A DNA stretch of 64,000 bases from Salminus brasiliensis. Taxonomy: Eukaryota > Chordata > Actinopteri > Characiformes > Bryconidae. Under the pieces are notes generated by a model. That model saw nothing but the letters and a program-made list of their open reading frames with translations, was not told the origin of the DNA and made no database searches. Location of the stretch: assembly GCF_030463535.1 (NCBI RefSeq), contig NC_132888.1, positions 6,243,081 to 6,307,080 of the forward strand, in the 5' to 3' direction. Below, in pieces: positions 1-12,725 of this stretch. The position numbers and the translations under genes are program-made. How positions within the stretch are numbered: the first letter of the stretch is position 1; each line of letters opens with the position of its first letter.

Positions 1-268
1 GCACGCACCTGTGTTGACAATTCACTGCCAAGATAGCAACGGACGTTTTCAGTCAGTGGAGCTCTCCTGTGTTTTCCGTTGCCAAGATACACAGCAATAC
101 TCCAGAAACTGACCTGAACACCCCTCATTTCGAGACCACCGCGCCCATCAGCGTAGATATATACACAAGCAGCGTTGCTGTTTAAATGATGCAGATGTAA
201 GGTGTGAAAATAGACTGTTGGTGGGGTGTAAGGTAGCATCCTTGTGCAGGGTGTAAGATAGGGCCCAT
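1..268 (+). mobile_element. Partial copy of the GGGCCCTATTTT-ended repeat
   Basis: Closely similar to 55610-55921, including the phrase GAGACCACCGCGCCCATCAG. It ends AGATAGGGCCC, matching the right terminus of that complete copy. The left part lies outside the window. Confidence 0.7.
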
Positions 269-1860
269 AGTCTCTAAGGGTTGTGCCTCACAACAGTTGT
301 CTTCTTTGACTTTCATTGGCACAGCTCTTGTCCTCATATTGTACAGTGGCAACTGAACAGTAGTTTAAAAGCTTAGAGGCAAGCTTAGGTATCTTATACC
401 TGCATTAATGAAGCAATGGAACACACCAGTGAAGCCAAATGTCACTAAAACACTATGGTGCCCTGAAATAAAGGGGGAGTGTGGTCTTTTCAACATGGTA
501 AAACCAAAATCTTGCAAATGCAAATTCCCCTAAATTAAAGTCTGCAATATGTACTTTAATCATATCTGATTGGTTTGATTAGAAATGTTGATTTGTGGAG
601 CAGGGGGGCCTATCAGGCAAAAAAGGGGGCTTTGTCCCAATCAGTGCAGGACACTGTAATGTACCATACAGAAGGACATAGGGGTAGGTAAAAAAGAAAA
701 AGGTTGCACTAGCTGCAAAAGATTTTTTTTTTTTTAATGAGCTGTCTAAGACCTGTGGTGCTCCCAGGAAAAGATGGAAAGCCTAATGGGGGGAATCTGA
801 AATGATCCTCTCGCTCACATAAGAGTGAGCTGAATATAAATGCAACTTAAAGAGCTTCACCGAATTGGAATCAGGCCTCAAATTTGGTTGAAAGACGAGA
901 GCTTTAGAAACGAGGTGATCAGCACTGTCCGACTGATCAAATTAGACATGACAAAGTGAGATTTAGTGATAGGCTTGAAAACGTTGCCCTTCAAGCAACC
1001 AATTTTGCTGATTTACAGCGATTCAGGTACCACTGCAGAACTTCTGAAAGCTTTCAGTGAATAATTTCTAATGAAGGTTAAATCTCAATGTGTCACCTTG
1101 GGCTTTAAAAATATGCACTGAATACGGAAGGTGGTGAGTATGGAAGCATTTTCACCTTCCGCCTTCACAGACTCCCATCATTCAAAAATAAACCATTGAC
1201 ACACTGTTTTACGCACTAGATGTAGGCATGTCTCACTGCAGCATCACAGCAGAGGAAGTCAATTTCAGGTGAAGCTCAACTCCTAAAGCTGTAGGTTAGG
1301 GGCTGGATAATCCTCCTGGGTCCAGGTGCTGCATGCAGCTGTTGCTGTGCTCCTGAGAGTTCCTGTCTTGTTAGAGCAACTTTGGCATTCTCCAAAGGGC
1401 ATCAGGACAGGAGCACAGCATATTTTACCATATATTTGCATCTGAAGGGATCATGGAGACCAAACTGAAGGTTAAATCTTCTCACAGCACCTGAGAGTCC
1501 GTGCTCGGAGACTCTTCAACGGTGATGTTGAAGGAGGGGCAGGTGCTTCTGTGTCTGTTGTCAAGGTGATATTACACAAAGTGAAGGACAGTGTATTTAT
1601 GGATGTTTTTTTAATAAACGTTGGGGTTTCTCTACCTGATGTAATGTGACCAAGGGCTTCTCTGAGCAATGCTGTTGTAGAACCACTTTGGTTTCTTAAG
1701 GAACGGCGTTTGAAAATTAGATGTGTGAGTATGAATGTACATTTTATCTAGAACTTAACATTTTATCTAGAACTCTTACATTATGTTAAGGCTCTTATAA
1801 ACTATTTAAAGATATGGTTAGGTAGGTTATGCAAACTTAGTTTCCATAGCACTTGAGCTA
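269..1860. other. Gene-free stretch, nothing recognised
   Basis: AT-rich, with short A/T runs (for example 721-736). No exon with conserved text, no RNA gene and no clear repeat was seen. Confidence 0.5.
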
Positions 1861-2150
1861 GAACCCAGCCAACAAGCTCATGTGAGGCTTATGTGGGTGG
1901 AACATGGGCTAGGTGGATTCCAGGTGGGCATGGGCTCTTGTTATGTTAACCTTGTTACTGGGACCCAGTTGGGCTTCCCAATGGGGCCCAATTGTAACAG
2001 CCCACCTTAATCTCACATGGCTCCTATCTAGGCCCCATGTATATGAGATCCTTAAGGATATTTTGGAGGTTCTTCAGTTCAAAACTGTGGAGGAAGCTCT
2101 GAAGGTGCCATGATGAGATTTTTAGAAAGATTGAGGTTCCTCAAAGCACC
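1860..2150 (+). repeat. Dispersed repeat family C (CAGCCAACATGCTCATGTG type)
   Basis: CCAGCCAACAAGCTCATGTG, GGGACCCAGTTGGGCTTCCC and ACAGCCCACCTTAAT recur at 8545-8700 (+) and 22950-23135 (-). The part from about 2041 resembles the GGTTCTTCA / CTTAAG stem-loop repeat at 6090-6370. Confidence 0.65.
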
Positions 2151-5039
2151 GTAAGACATGTCTGTTGACTGTTGTTACTGAGGTCGTTATAAAGAAACCA
2201 TCATTTAAGTGGAGTTAAGACCTGAAAACATTGCGGCCTTTCGCTTACCTGAAGGTTCTCCTGCACCCAATTTGACCGTTGGGCTCTCCTGCTACCTGCC
2301 AGCTGCCCACCCTCTAGCTACTGCTACCAGCCTTATTATTTTTAGAATTGGTATTATTGCCATTAACCATCAATATTACTTTCATTATTCCTGCCTTCAC
2401 TACTGTTGACTATGTCAGTACACCTGAGCATAACAACCAGTCTGATGAAGCGTGGAGATACGGTTCTGACCAGAGGAGGAGAGGTCCCCCTTGTTTAAGG
2501 GGTTTTAATACTAATACCTTTGGTTTGATTTGGTTTCCTATTAGCTACAAAACAGAAGGCACTGATACGGATGTTTTGCGTGTTAGCTACATTAGCCTCG
2601 TAGATCCAGTGTCAACCAAAATAAGTAAATATCAGACACTAGCCTGATTGGCTACATGTGCACTAATTGGGGAAGCTGCATATGCATTGGGCATTTCTGC
2701 CCACAGTATCACTGTAACTCGAATATTCGGGGTTGGTTTTCGTCAGAGAACTTCTCACAGAGCTTACGAATGAAACGCTGTGGTGCCCAACATTAAGGCC
2801 TGTAACTTTACAGAAAGGCCTCGTTTAAATTCCCCATTTCCACCATTGCGTGCACAGCCGTGTTTTGCCCAGCCGTCTGATCCGACCGCAGGTAGCGCTG
2901 AGGGGAGGGAAAAAAAGCCATATAAGCACTTAAGAGAAAAGACTAACCGCCTCTTATGAGATTTATGCCACCTAAATAGCTCCTTCTGTTTATTTGCGGG
3001 ATCTCTATAGTTGTCCTTTTGATTGCCCAGGTGACTTTAACTGGGAGAACGTGTGCATTCCTGCTGGGCCACTGGAGCTCCTTCTGTCTGGGTGCTGTTT
3101 GCGCACACCCTGCTGGTGTTTTACAAGCAGCTCTGCTCTCACGAACTTCCCTAGTCGAGTCAAATGTGCTGTCAGGACACTGTAAGCTAATGCGTTCAAT
3201 TCCATCACCAGTTCACTGTAATGTCTCCCTCTGCTGGCCTCGGTGGTGAGCTTATGCATAGGTCATGCGCTCCCGTGGGGCTAAGGGCTAAGCTTCGCCC
3301 TTCACCTGAAGCTTCACCTCTAGAACACAGGTGCTGTTCATGATTGGACTGATTAGGAATCCTATTAAGCTCTTTAGTTTTTGGGTCCTCTTGGGGAAGT
3401 CATGGCTAGTGTACCAAGCTCTATTGGGGTTTCTTACCTTGTTGTACCTGCCTGACTTGTCCTTCTGCATGTGCAGCCTGCCTCAACCCATATATATAAA
3501 ACCTCACCTGATTTGACGCCATTAAGCACTGACTATTACCGTCCATTCGTCCTGCAAAAAGCTTGTAGTTTCTCGGTCGTCTTGCTGCTCTGCTCTTTTG
3601 AGGTCCGTCCACAGATTTGCGATGATGGTTAGCTAGGCCAAGGGACTGTGAGGATGTTGGGGAAAGGCTTTCTTCTGATGCCTCTTCCATAAGGGTCATA
3701 TGTGCAGGCGTTGCTGCACAGTAAAACAGTGCACCACCCCTCCTAAGTGTGCTAAATTTTCCTCAAGATCTCTTGCAGTCAAACATGGGATTTTTTGGGG
3801 GCCCTTTCTAGCAGTTCCCTCTGAACAGTTTCTTGGTCTTCTAGGCCTCAGCTTGACCAACTTGACCTGAGTTATTATGAAGTTATAGGAATGATTAACA
3901 GACGTCTGGGCCCACTGGAAGTTCTGAGAATGTTAAGGAGTTAAATATGGGCTTCTGATGATGTTTTCTTGAATATGTTCTCCATGACTCATGGATGGGC
4001 ATCTGGTAAAGTAGTAAGGCTGTGTGTGTGTGTGGGTGGGTGGGTGTGCACCTTTCTGCATGCTGTGTGCCGTGTTAACTAGTGCTTAGGGAAGTTTAAA
4101 GCTGGTGTGATACAGCCTATGACACAAGGGGCTGGAGAAGCTGCTGAGTGACAAATCTCGTCTGAAACAACAAAGACTTTGGTGCGTCTGGGCTCCAGCG
4201 CTATGATCAAACACGAGATTATTTCCAGTGTCAAATTCAAATTGAAGCGTCTCATTGTTTTTCTGATCCCACGGCAGGAAGACGGGTAGGAGCAGTTCCA
4301 TTTAAGGACACTTTTTAATGCTCTACCGATAGTTAGTCATCAGCGATGAAGTCTGAGAAGACTTTCATCTGTGTTTTGGCCCCATGAGGGAGCTGTGGGT
4401 GACAGGGTGAAGCCCTGCTGCTGTGTTAGATCTGAAGGAAAAAGGGAAAACACTGAGTATATTATCTTCCTCTCTGCCAGTACAAATTTGCTTTCGGCTC
4501 TTTAAGAAAGTGCACTTGAACTGTGATCAGGCTATAGAGTGATGTATAGTACACTGTAGGATCCTGTAGTATAGGGTGGTGAGCCATGGCTATTAGCAGC
4601 CTTCATAAATGTCAAAACCTGCTCGAAAATAAATAAAAATAAATAAATAAATAAAAACAATAATGAGACGAGGCACTTCTGTGATGATGCTAATTATTTT
4701 GTCAGTGGCTCTATTGGGGTTTCTAATAATCCAGAAATGTTTGGTGAGTAGAACGTTTTGTGAATGTTCATAATGATCTAATTTTGGTTATATATTGTAA
4801 TAATTTATGTATTAATATATTATAAATAAATGAATATTGTTTTATTATTATTATTATTTTACATTTATTTTTTTATTCTCACAATTGATGATGGGCTTTC
4901 CACACTTGGGAGGCATATATGTTTTTATTATATTTTTAGTTTTGGGAAAGTTACATTTCCATAATTTTAGGATTTGTCTAACTGGGCACGTTGTGTAAGA
5001 AACATCCCAATAACGTTGTGACGCTTTAACAAGTGTCTA
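2151..5039. other. Gene-free stretch
   Basis: No supported exon. A short (TG)n/(GGGT)n tract lies at 4021-4045 and an (AAAT)n tract at 4625-4655. Open frames here have no recognisable protein text. Confidence 0.5.
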
Positions 5040-5470
5040 GTCTTGCCCTTGTGTTTTCCCCTCCTGATCTGTGTCTCTGTTTTGCCCTGCCATGAGCACA
5101 GCAGCACATCAGCACATGGCTCTGTTTATGTTTGTTCCTTGTCTCCGCCCTTAGCCCCGCCTTATCATTAGTGTTCCCACCTGTGCCCTCTTTGTAGCCC
5201 TGCTCTCTTGTTAGTCTCAGGTGGTTTTCTTGTTGGTCTGGTTGTAAAAGTAGTCCCTTTCAGTGTTCATTGTCCCGTCTTGTGCATGTGCTGTCTTTCT
5301 TGGCCTGGTTAGTCTCGGTCAGTCTTGTTTGTTAGCTTAGCTTGTTTGGTTCCTGTGTATTTCTGGTTTGATTTGCTTTGTTTTGTGTTTTCTAATAAAT
5401 TCAACCTGCATTTAGATGTGGCACCGCCTCCAAGCTCCACAACCATGACCGGTGCAAACCATTATTATGT
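5040..5470 (+). repeat. Probable retroelement 3' UTR fragment
   Basis: A T/G/C-rich stretch with few A residues, ending in CTAATAAATTCAACCTGCAT. This composition and terminal phrase resemble 3' ends of fish retrotransposons as I remember them. No coding part is present. Confidence 0.35.
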
Positions 5471-6059
5471 CATGTTCCTGTAGCGGCCTCAGTTAGCTAG
5501 GAAGTTAGTGCTAAGCAAAAGCTGTTTTTTTTTTTTTTTTGGTCACTAGACATTTAATAGAGATTATTTTTTCATGAAATTGGTCCTACCCACTTGAAGA
5601 ATATCAGCATGTGATTGGTTAATTCTACAGTCACTTCCTAAATCTGTTGGTAGATAATTAAATCCTGGACCCCAAACCTTTTCTTTTGGTGTGCCGAACT
5701 GCAGTGCATACTTTAATATAATAATAATATACAAATGAAGTTGGTGAGGATTTTATTTTACACTACTTTTACTTTTACTTGCAGTATTTAAACAGAATGT
5801 TGTGCATGAATTTGTCTCTGTTTGCCTTTTTAACATAATCTGAATCTGGCTGTTCTTTACATTGTGTCAATTTAATGATGAATGGACCGTTTTACATTGG
5901 CTATAATTGAAATGTTATTTTTAATGTTTTTATTTTAGAGATAAAAGGTTTTTGCATGACACAAGTTACGAGGATGGAGTCAGGGTAACTTTCTAATAAT
6001 CAATCAAATAAATTCCTAACATGTAAGACCGTCTGTCCAGCTCCTTAATGGCCTAGGAG

Positions 6060-6370
6060 TCCTATCTATCTTCCTACACTACGCTTTGAGGAACCTCCAC
6101 CTTTTTCTCCTAAAAACCTTTTATTGAAGGTTCCCGAAAGCACCTTAAGATGTTTCTACACAGTTTAAGTTGAGGAAGTATAAAATATAAGATCCTTGAT
6201 TAACTTTTGGAGGTTCTTCAACTTGGAACTGTGGAAAAACCTCTTAAGGTGCTTTGGGGAAGCAAGAAAAGTTTTTTTTATGAGAAAAAGATTCCTTGAA
6301 GGTTCCTCAAAGGACCTTAAGAGGTTCTTCCACAGTTTTAAATTGAAAAACTGCGAAAAGTTCCTTAAAA
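6060..6370. repeat. Stem-loop repeat with AAGGTTCCT / CTTAAG motifs
   Basis: Several inverted and direct copies of AAGGTTCCTCAAAG, CACCTTAAGA and GGTTCTTCAACT alternate here, so the strand can fold on itself. A related block is at 2041-2145. Confidence 0.6.
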
Positions 6371-6389
6371 TAATACTTTTAACAGTGAG

Positions 6390-6754
6390 GGCATGCTGGC
6401 TAATGTGGGCTAGAGGGGTATAAAGCCCCCTAACATTGAGCTGTGGAGCAGTGGAATGACCATGCTCTCTATGATGGATGATGGTCGGTGCTCCTACCAG
6501 TACTTTTGTGATGAGTTGGGGATGATGAGGTGGGGTGGGGATCATTATCCAACATCCTGACCTCACTAACGCTCTTATTGCTGAATGCAATGGTATCAAA
6601 TCCTCACAGAAGCCTTCTTCTCTGGACAGTAGAGACAGTTACTCCACCAAAAGCAGGATCAACTCTTTTTAATACCCTTGATTTCAGAAGAAACTCATTT
6701 ATTTCAAAAGAAATAAATGAGTGGGTGTCCAAATACCTTTGTCCATATAGTGTA
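6390..6754 (+). mobile_element. MITE-A copy, left-truncated
   Basis: Contains the family core (GGGCTAGAGGGGTATAAAGC ... GGACAGTAGAGACAGTTACT) and the right terminus TTTGTCCATATAGTGTA. The left end is missing. Confidence 0.8.
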
Positions 6755-7198
6755 GAGTAGCTGCATTGTTACGACTGCAGGTCCAAATCAAGCCCATTTC
6801 TTGTTTTTGTTTAATTTCTATTTTCTAGACAGTCGTCCTCGTCTCCACTCGAAAGAGTCAGTTTTGACCCTGGTGTAGTCCGCAGCACTTGTTTGTGTGA
6901 TGCTATAAATTCACACTGCTAAAGGCCATCAGTGACAACAACCAATAAACAGTCACAGAGAGCTGGAAGACTGGGGTAAACCTTTGTTGTGGTTGTTGAA
7001 TTGCATCCATTTTTTGCTTTCCGTGCTCTGCAGACCAGCGCTGAGGAACCTTTTTGGAACATTTTGCACGTAAACAGGCTTGTTTTGTTGGAGCCACGAG
7101 GTCATCGAACACAAAGCTGACTACATACAAGAGCTTTTCAGGGTCAAAGCGATGAGTGTTATTGTCAGACCCTCCAAACAACTTTACCAGTTCAGAGT

Positions 7199-7541
7199 TG
7201 CTTCTTGTTTCCTTCCCTGTTAATGTGATAATAAGCCCCTCACATTGTGAATCTAACGAGTCTGTGCAACATACTTGGCCTGCTTTACTAAACCTTCTAT
7301 GCCAGGTTCAGGCCCAAAGCACTTAGCGGAGCACTAATATTGCATCTATCAAAGCTTCCACAGGTTCTGCATAGTTCAGTAATCTCTCAAAAGTACCTTG
7401 AAACCTCAGATATTCTGGAAACCTGGATATTCTATGTGAATGACTAAGCACTTGGATAAGAGCATCTGCTAAAAGCCATAAATGTCTTAAAAACTCATGA
7501 AAAAACCTTATATTTCCATTTATTGAGATCTCACTTTTTGA
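7199..7541 (+). repeat. Repeat mosaic with left part of MITE-B
   Basis: GAGCACTAATATTGCATCTA and GGTTCTGCATAGTT (7330-7500) recur at 10505-10690. The phrase GAGCATCTGCTAAA resembles an L2-type tail. AAAACCTTATATTTC is the left part of MITE-B, with MITE-A inserted after it. Confidence 0.6.
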
Positions 7542-7975
7542 CACACAATATGGACAAAAGTATTGGGAGTCTTTTTCAATTCCCTCAATTTCAGAAGAAC
7601 AATGAAAGAGTTGTTCCTGCTTTTGTTGGAGTAACTGTCTCTACTGTCCAGGGAAGAAGGCTTTCTACTAGATTTTGGAGGAGCATTGCTGTGAGGATTT
7701 GATTGACCGCATTCAGTGAGAAGAACGTTAGTCAGGTCAGGATGTTGGATGATGATCCCCACCCAACCTCATCCCCAACTCATCCCAATAGTACTGGATA
7801 CAGCACCATCCATCATTCCAGAGAACACAGTTCCTCCACTGCTCCACAGCTCAATACTGGGGGGCTTTATACCCCTCTAGCCCACGCCTGGCATTGGGCA
7901 GCATGGTGCCAGTAGGTTCATGTTTATCTGCTCCAGAGAGTCCTATTCTATTGGCAGTACCTCTCAACTCATCCC
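7542..7975 (-). mobile_element. MITE-A copy, reverse orientation, truncated
   Basis: Begins ATATGGACAAAAGTATTGGG and runs through the family core in reverse orientation to about 7975, where homology stops before the far terminus. Confidence 0.8.
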
Positions 7976-8039
7976 AGAAGTATTTGAAATAGTTGTTTCT
8001 TATTTCCTTCCCTGCTAATGTGATGATAAGCCACACATG

Positions 8040-9279
8040 TTACGGAAAACTATAAAGGGATCAGGTCCATGTGCTTCGGATTGTAAACAAAGAGCTGTGT
8101 TCGTAATTGCTCTTCTTTGGAGTAATGATACAGTGGGTAAGAAATCTTAGGCCGTGGTGTGCTGCCATATTTTTTTTCCTATGGTTCTATTGTCTCTGTG
8201 CTCTGATTACTGCTGTAGAGGAGTCGACCCTGCTAGCATCTGGAAGCACACTTATAGCGGTAGTTTGGCGAAAAATCAAATGCGCACAAATTTTCCTTTG
8301 CCTCAAATGTAGTCCATCAGCCAAGGCATGTTTGGTGTCTGAAGTTTGCCTCTTTAGTTTTCAAACTGGAGCTTCAATGCTAATGGAATTAACATGCAGT
8401 AATGGGAGCTTGTACCCAACCAGTAAGCAATGAAATGATCGTGGGGTTGGCTCAAATGGGTTAGGTAATCTCTAGAGGTCTTCTTCACGCCGATTCTGGG
8501 ATGAAGCCACGTTTAATAGCTACAGTATACACAGTACTAGCAGCCTTCCCAGCCAACATGCTCATGTGGGGCTCAGGTGGGTTCCAGGTCGGCTTGGGTT
8601 TGTACATGCATTTATACTGGGACCCAGTTGGTCTTCCCAAATGGAACCCATACTTACAGCCCACCTTAATTTAGGACCAATCTAGACCCCATGTGAAGTG
8701 AACAACCCAGGTGCCCATCACTGACCCTGCTGGGCATCCATATGTGGGGCCAACATGGAACCCATGAGCAGAATATCTGTTTCCCAGTTGGGCTACCCAT
8801 ACAGGCCCCGCGTTTGTCCAATTTATAGAAAACTGAACTAGACGCAACAGAAGCTAACGCTAACACCAACTGGGTGAAGCACCTCTTGGGGTCATGAATC
8901 ATGGAGATGCCAACGAAGTTAGCCAGGTGCTATGCCTGGTAAACAAGCCAGGGAGAGTGAGCCAGCTGGCTAGTTGTCTCGCCGAAGCCAAAGGAACTGC
9001 ATTGTCAGCTGGGGGAGTGTCTTAAAGGCTTAAAGCCGAGGTTAGGCCGACCAGAGAGGGGACTGGGTACTGACTGGGTATAGTTTCTTCAGCTAGCTAA
9101 GCATACACCATGCCTAAAAGACCTGCAGAAGACCGCGCCACTATCCGGATTTGACTTGGGACAACTCCGAACAATAATTCCAATGTTTTTGTTATAATCC
9201 TAAGCTAGGCTAGGCTATCATATGCTATGCTGTCCTATGCTATCCTATGTGAATACAGTAAGATGCTGGGAGACCAGCT
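8040..9279. other. Gene-free stretch with family C copy and short tandem repeat
   Basis: 8545-8700 is a family C copy (CCAGCCAACATGCTCATGTG). 9195-9250 is a degenerate CTAGG/CTATG tandem. No exon is supported. Confidence 0.55.
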
Positions 9280-9512
9280 TGCAGGATGTACCAGGGGATC
9301 GCTAGGTTGAATCCTGGGTTGCACCGCCTAGCCTGAGAGCGCGTTGGTGGCCCGGTGATGTTGCATCGGCAGCAGTTGGAAAAGAGGCGGTGGCTGATTG
9401 CGCATCTGTCCGAGGAGTCGTGTCATTACTCACCCTCACAGTGTCTGAAGCATTACATGTGATACGGGAGAGGGCTAGGGGGAGGGTTGCATAATTGGCT
9501 ATCGGACAAAAA
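9280..9512 (+). repeat. SINE-2 fragment (tRNA-derived)
   Basis: GTGATGTTGCATCGGCAGCA is shared with the SINE at 33762-34125. The fragment holds the 3' half of the family; a degenerate promoter-like GGTTGAATCC lies at 9304. Confidence 0.65.
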
Positions 9513-9514
9513 AA

Positions 9515-9655
9515 TATCATTGTTCTTCACATTGTGTCAAAATGTTGTGATGAATGGACCAATAGAAATGCTCCAAAATGGAGCAACAATGGAGCAACAA
9601 GTGTTTGCCTTCTCTTGTAAAGCTGCTAATTTGGAGATACTAGGTTTTTATGTAC
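9515..9655. mobile_element. MITE-B fragment
   Basis: CACATTGTGTCAAAATGTTG, ATGAATGGACCAAT and TTTGGAGATACTAGGTTT match the right part of the MITE-B element seen at 11217-11337 and 38399-38556. Confidence 0.55.
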
Positions 9656-10500
9656 CTTATCTTGCGTTTTCATGCACAGGGCCCATTGACTGCATGTTTA
9701 AACTTGTACACCAGTTTGGAGCTTGGAACACGTTACAGGATGCATCCGCTTTGGGCCTGAAACTGGCGTAGAAGGCTTAGCACAGCAGGCCAAGAATGTC
9801 GCACAGACTCGTTAGTCTAATTGAAGGCCTAGCAAAGGCTGCAAACAAGGAAGGTTCAAATTTGAATGGTTTATGAGTGCCTATAAACTTGAGTCTGAAG
9901 ACATCGCCTGTGTCTGCCTTTTCTGTGTACAGCAATGTCAAATTCAGGCACAGACTGTGTGTCAGCGGCTGTCCTGTAAGCCGGTAACGTGTCCTGCTTG
10001 TACTGTTTGAAGTCTGGCGGTATTGATTCATGCCATTAAAATGAATCATCAGCTGAATCAAATTCAAATCCTGTATCGATCGACTGGGTCTACCCTTCTG
10101 AAATGTTCCTGTTTGTTGTGTTCTGAAGAAATGACCAGTCAAACATGTCGATTTGGCTCTTTTTCATTAAAGACCAACAGTCTAAAGTTTAGGAGTACCT
10201 GGTGCCAGTGCTTCTGCAGTCCACTGCAGTGATGACCTCTAGCCCCACCCGCTCAAGTTTCTTCCCTGTTGGGAAAAAACAATGGAGCCAAATTCCACTG
10301 CGTTCCTGCCCAGTTTGAGACTGATATGTGCTCCGGGGTCATTGTGGAGTTCATGTCTACTTCATTCAATCCCTCGTTTCTCTCAGAACGTCGGGAAACC
10401 GTTGCACCCTGTCTCGAAGCAGATGCCCTTAGAGAGCTAGGCCCGGGTTCCTAAGAGCATCGTAGTGTTAAAGTCGTCTAAGCTCTATTAAGTGACCACT
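9656..10500. other. Gene-free stretch, nothing recognised
   Basis: Unique-looking sequence without conserved coding text or terminal repeats. Confidence 0.45.
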
Positions 10501-10673
10501 TAGTAGAGCACTAATATTGCATCTATCAAATCCCTGGTTTAAGTTATTGTGTCTCGGTCCTCTCCGCAGGTTCTGCATAGTTAAGTAATCTCTCAAAAGT
10601 ACCTTGTAACTAAGATATTCTGGAAATCTGGATATTCTAATTGAGTGATTAAGCATCTGCCTAAAACATCATC

Positions 10674-11337
10674 ATTGTCACACAAAAACCTTGTATATCT
10701 ATTTTTAGAATGGACAAAAGTATTGGGACATCACATTTTTATTGTTTCTTCTGAAATTGAGGGAATTCAAGAAAGAGTTTATCCTGTGTTTGTTGGAGTG
10801 ACTCTCTACTGTCCAGGGAAGAAGGTTTTCTACTAGATTTTGATGGAGCATTGCTGTGAGGAGTTCATTGACTGCATTCAGCCACAACGCCCCAAAATAT
10901 TGGATGGAGCACCAACCATCATACCAGAGAACACTGCTCCACACTGCTCCACTGCTCCACAGTTCAATGATAGGGGGCTGTAGTATACCCCTCTATAACC
11001 CACGCCTGGCATTAGGCAGCATGGTGCCAATAGGTTTATGCTTATCTGCTCCAGAGAGTCCTAATCTATTGGCAGTATTTCTCTACAGGGACTAGGCAAG
11101 CTGCGTGTGTGCATTTGCATTTGCACACCTGTTCTGCATCAGCAATGGGTGCACTCTAAAGTATCTGAATGCATTCATTAGAAAGGGTGTCCACAAACTT
11201 TTGGACACACTGTGTCATTTGAATCTGGCCGTTGTTCTCAGGGTTTCATGATGAATGGGCCAATGAAAATGCTCCATTGGAAGTTAAGAAGGTTTTTACC
11301 CTGTCCTGTAAAGTTGACATTTTGGAGATACAAGGTT
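10674..11337. mobile_element. MITE-B with a nested MITE-A copy
   Basis: Left MITE-B arm TGTCACACAAAAACCTTGTA; right arm TTTTGGAGATACAAGG. The MITE-A copy (about 10702-11216, reverse orientation) sits between, ending CTTTTGGACACACTGTGT. Confidence 0.7.
10702..11216 (-). mobile_element. MITE-A copy, near full length
   Basis: Reverse orientation: starts TGGACAAAAGTATTGGGACA, contains the GGTATACTACAG-type core (CCCACGCCTGGCATTAGG), ends GTGTCCACAAACTTTTGGAC. About 510 bp. Confidence 0.85.
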
Positions 11338-11339
11338 GA

Positions 11340-12295
11340 TGAAATGTAAGTGAGAGAGAGTGGGATGCTTGCTCTACCATTTAAGGACGATCTGTGTGCT
11401 GAGATGCTTTTCTTCAGAGCGTTTCTTCAGTCTCCTTCTGCACGTGGTTGACCTTTCCGTCCAACCGGGCTGTTTGAGGTGCATGGATAATGCGCAGGTC
11501 GAAGGTCGCAGGCTGAAGGATGCTACGGCTGCCCTTCGTCGCAGCGGTCAAGTAGGAACACACACTTTTGATTTTTTCACTTCCTCCTCAGTCTTGACGC
11601 TTATCAGCCTTCAAAGGGAAAGAGGTCTGATGTAACACGCCTCTTACCTCTGCAGGCCCATGATCAAAACACAAAGCTACAGTTATTACGCCGCTGTCCA
11701 GATAAATCTCAGGGTGCGTGCTGACCCCTCTGAGTCCTGTTTGAAGTCAACACTGTTGCTTTATTATCCGCTGCATGAAGGAACCGGGCTAATTCAGAGG
11801 GTACAGCGCGGTTCTGGTCAGATGAAAGGCTTTAAAGTGGAGATAAGGTGTGTTTATTTTGTTGATGTGTATTCGGACTGCTTATTATTTGATTGACTTA
11901 TGTACCACCGCTCTCTTTGAAACTGGACCCCTCGGAGACTATGAGGATATGAGATATCAAATGCAGAAAAGACTGTTTGGACATTAATATTGATGCATGT
12001 AAGTCCAGGCCTGTTGGTTTATGATCCATATAGAGATCATGGTCACCTTCCGGAGTGACATATGTTTGGGCCAAAAGTAACACATGAACATGCATAAGCC
12101 CATTGACTTTAAAATGAGGCATGTCTCTCACCCCTAAGTGAACCTGGGTAACATGGGTGTAATTATGCAGGGCTTGCTGTTTTGGCCTGAATACAAGCAC
12201 AGATCCTATAGACAGAGAATCTGCTTCTTCCTGATCAGGGTCTCGGTGGGTCTTCAGTGCTTCTAGGTTCAGCCATGTAACTCCTCTGCTGCGTC
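11340..12295. other. Gene-free stretch, nothing recognised
   Basis: No recurring element and no exon with family text was seen between the nested MITE and the LINE fragment. Confidence 0.45.
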
Positions 12296-12299
12296 CTCT

Positions 12300-12725
12300 T
12301 CACTGTCTTCAGCTTCAAATCCCTGACGCTGGTCTACAAAGCCAAGAATGGACCAGCCCCTCCATACTTTTTGATGGCGATGGTCAAAAGCCGATCTGCA
12401 CCAAGAGCCCTTTGAGCCTCAAGTACGGCTCGACTCGACCCGCCATCCTTTAAGATCCACGGAAGACGAGCGTCCAGACTTTTCTCTGTCCTGCACCGAA
12501 GTGGTGGAACGAGCTTCCCCTGGGTGTCCGGACAGCAGAGTCCAACGCTTGCTGTCTTCAAACCCAGTCTGAAGACCCTCCTCTTCTTGCAAGAGTACCT
12601 AGTGTAGTGTAGAGTGTGTAGAGTATTAGAGGGTCTCCACACTGACTTCTGTGTTTAGCAGCATCTAAGCTAAGGGGGGTCTTTTGGATTCCAGCCGATT
12701 CACAAACTAGCTAACAGCTTTTCTG
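12300..12725 (+). mobile_element. LINE fragment: reverse-transcriptase ORF C-terminus (degenerate)
   Basis: Frame 12311-12606 reads SLTLVYKAKNGPAPPY, then an in-frame TGA (12413-12415), then HGRRASRLFSVLHRSGG and FKPSLKTLLF. YKA.NG.APPY, R..RLFS and FK..LKT.LF are the typical end of L2/CR1-like LINE ORF2 proteins in fish. The 5' part is absent; it is a 5'-truncated, inactive copy. Confidence 0.75.

Noticed and set aside
6165-6599. 144-codon minus-strand frame
   Set aside because: It crosses a stem-loop repeat and a MITE-A copy; repeat-derived and without domain text.
12334-12642. 102-codon minus-strand frame
   Set aside because: The plus strand carries recognisable LINE reverse-transcriptase end motifs, so this frame is its shadow.
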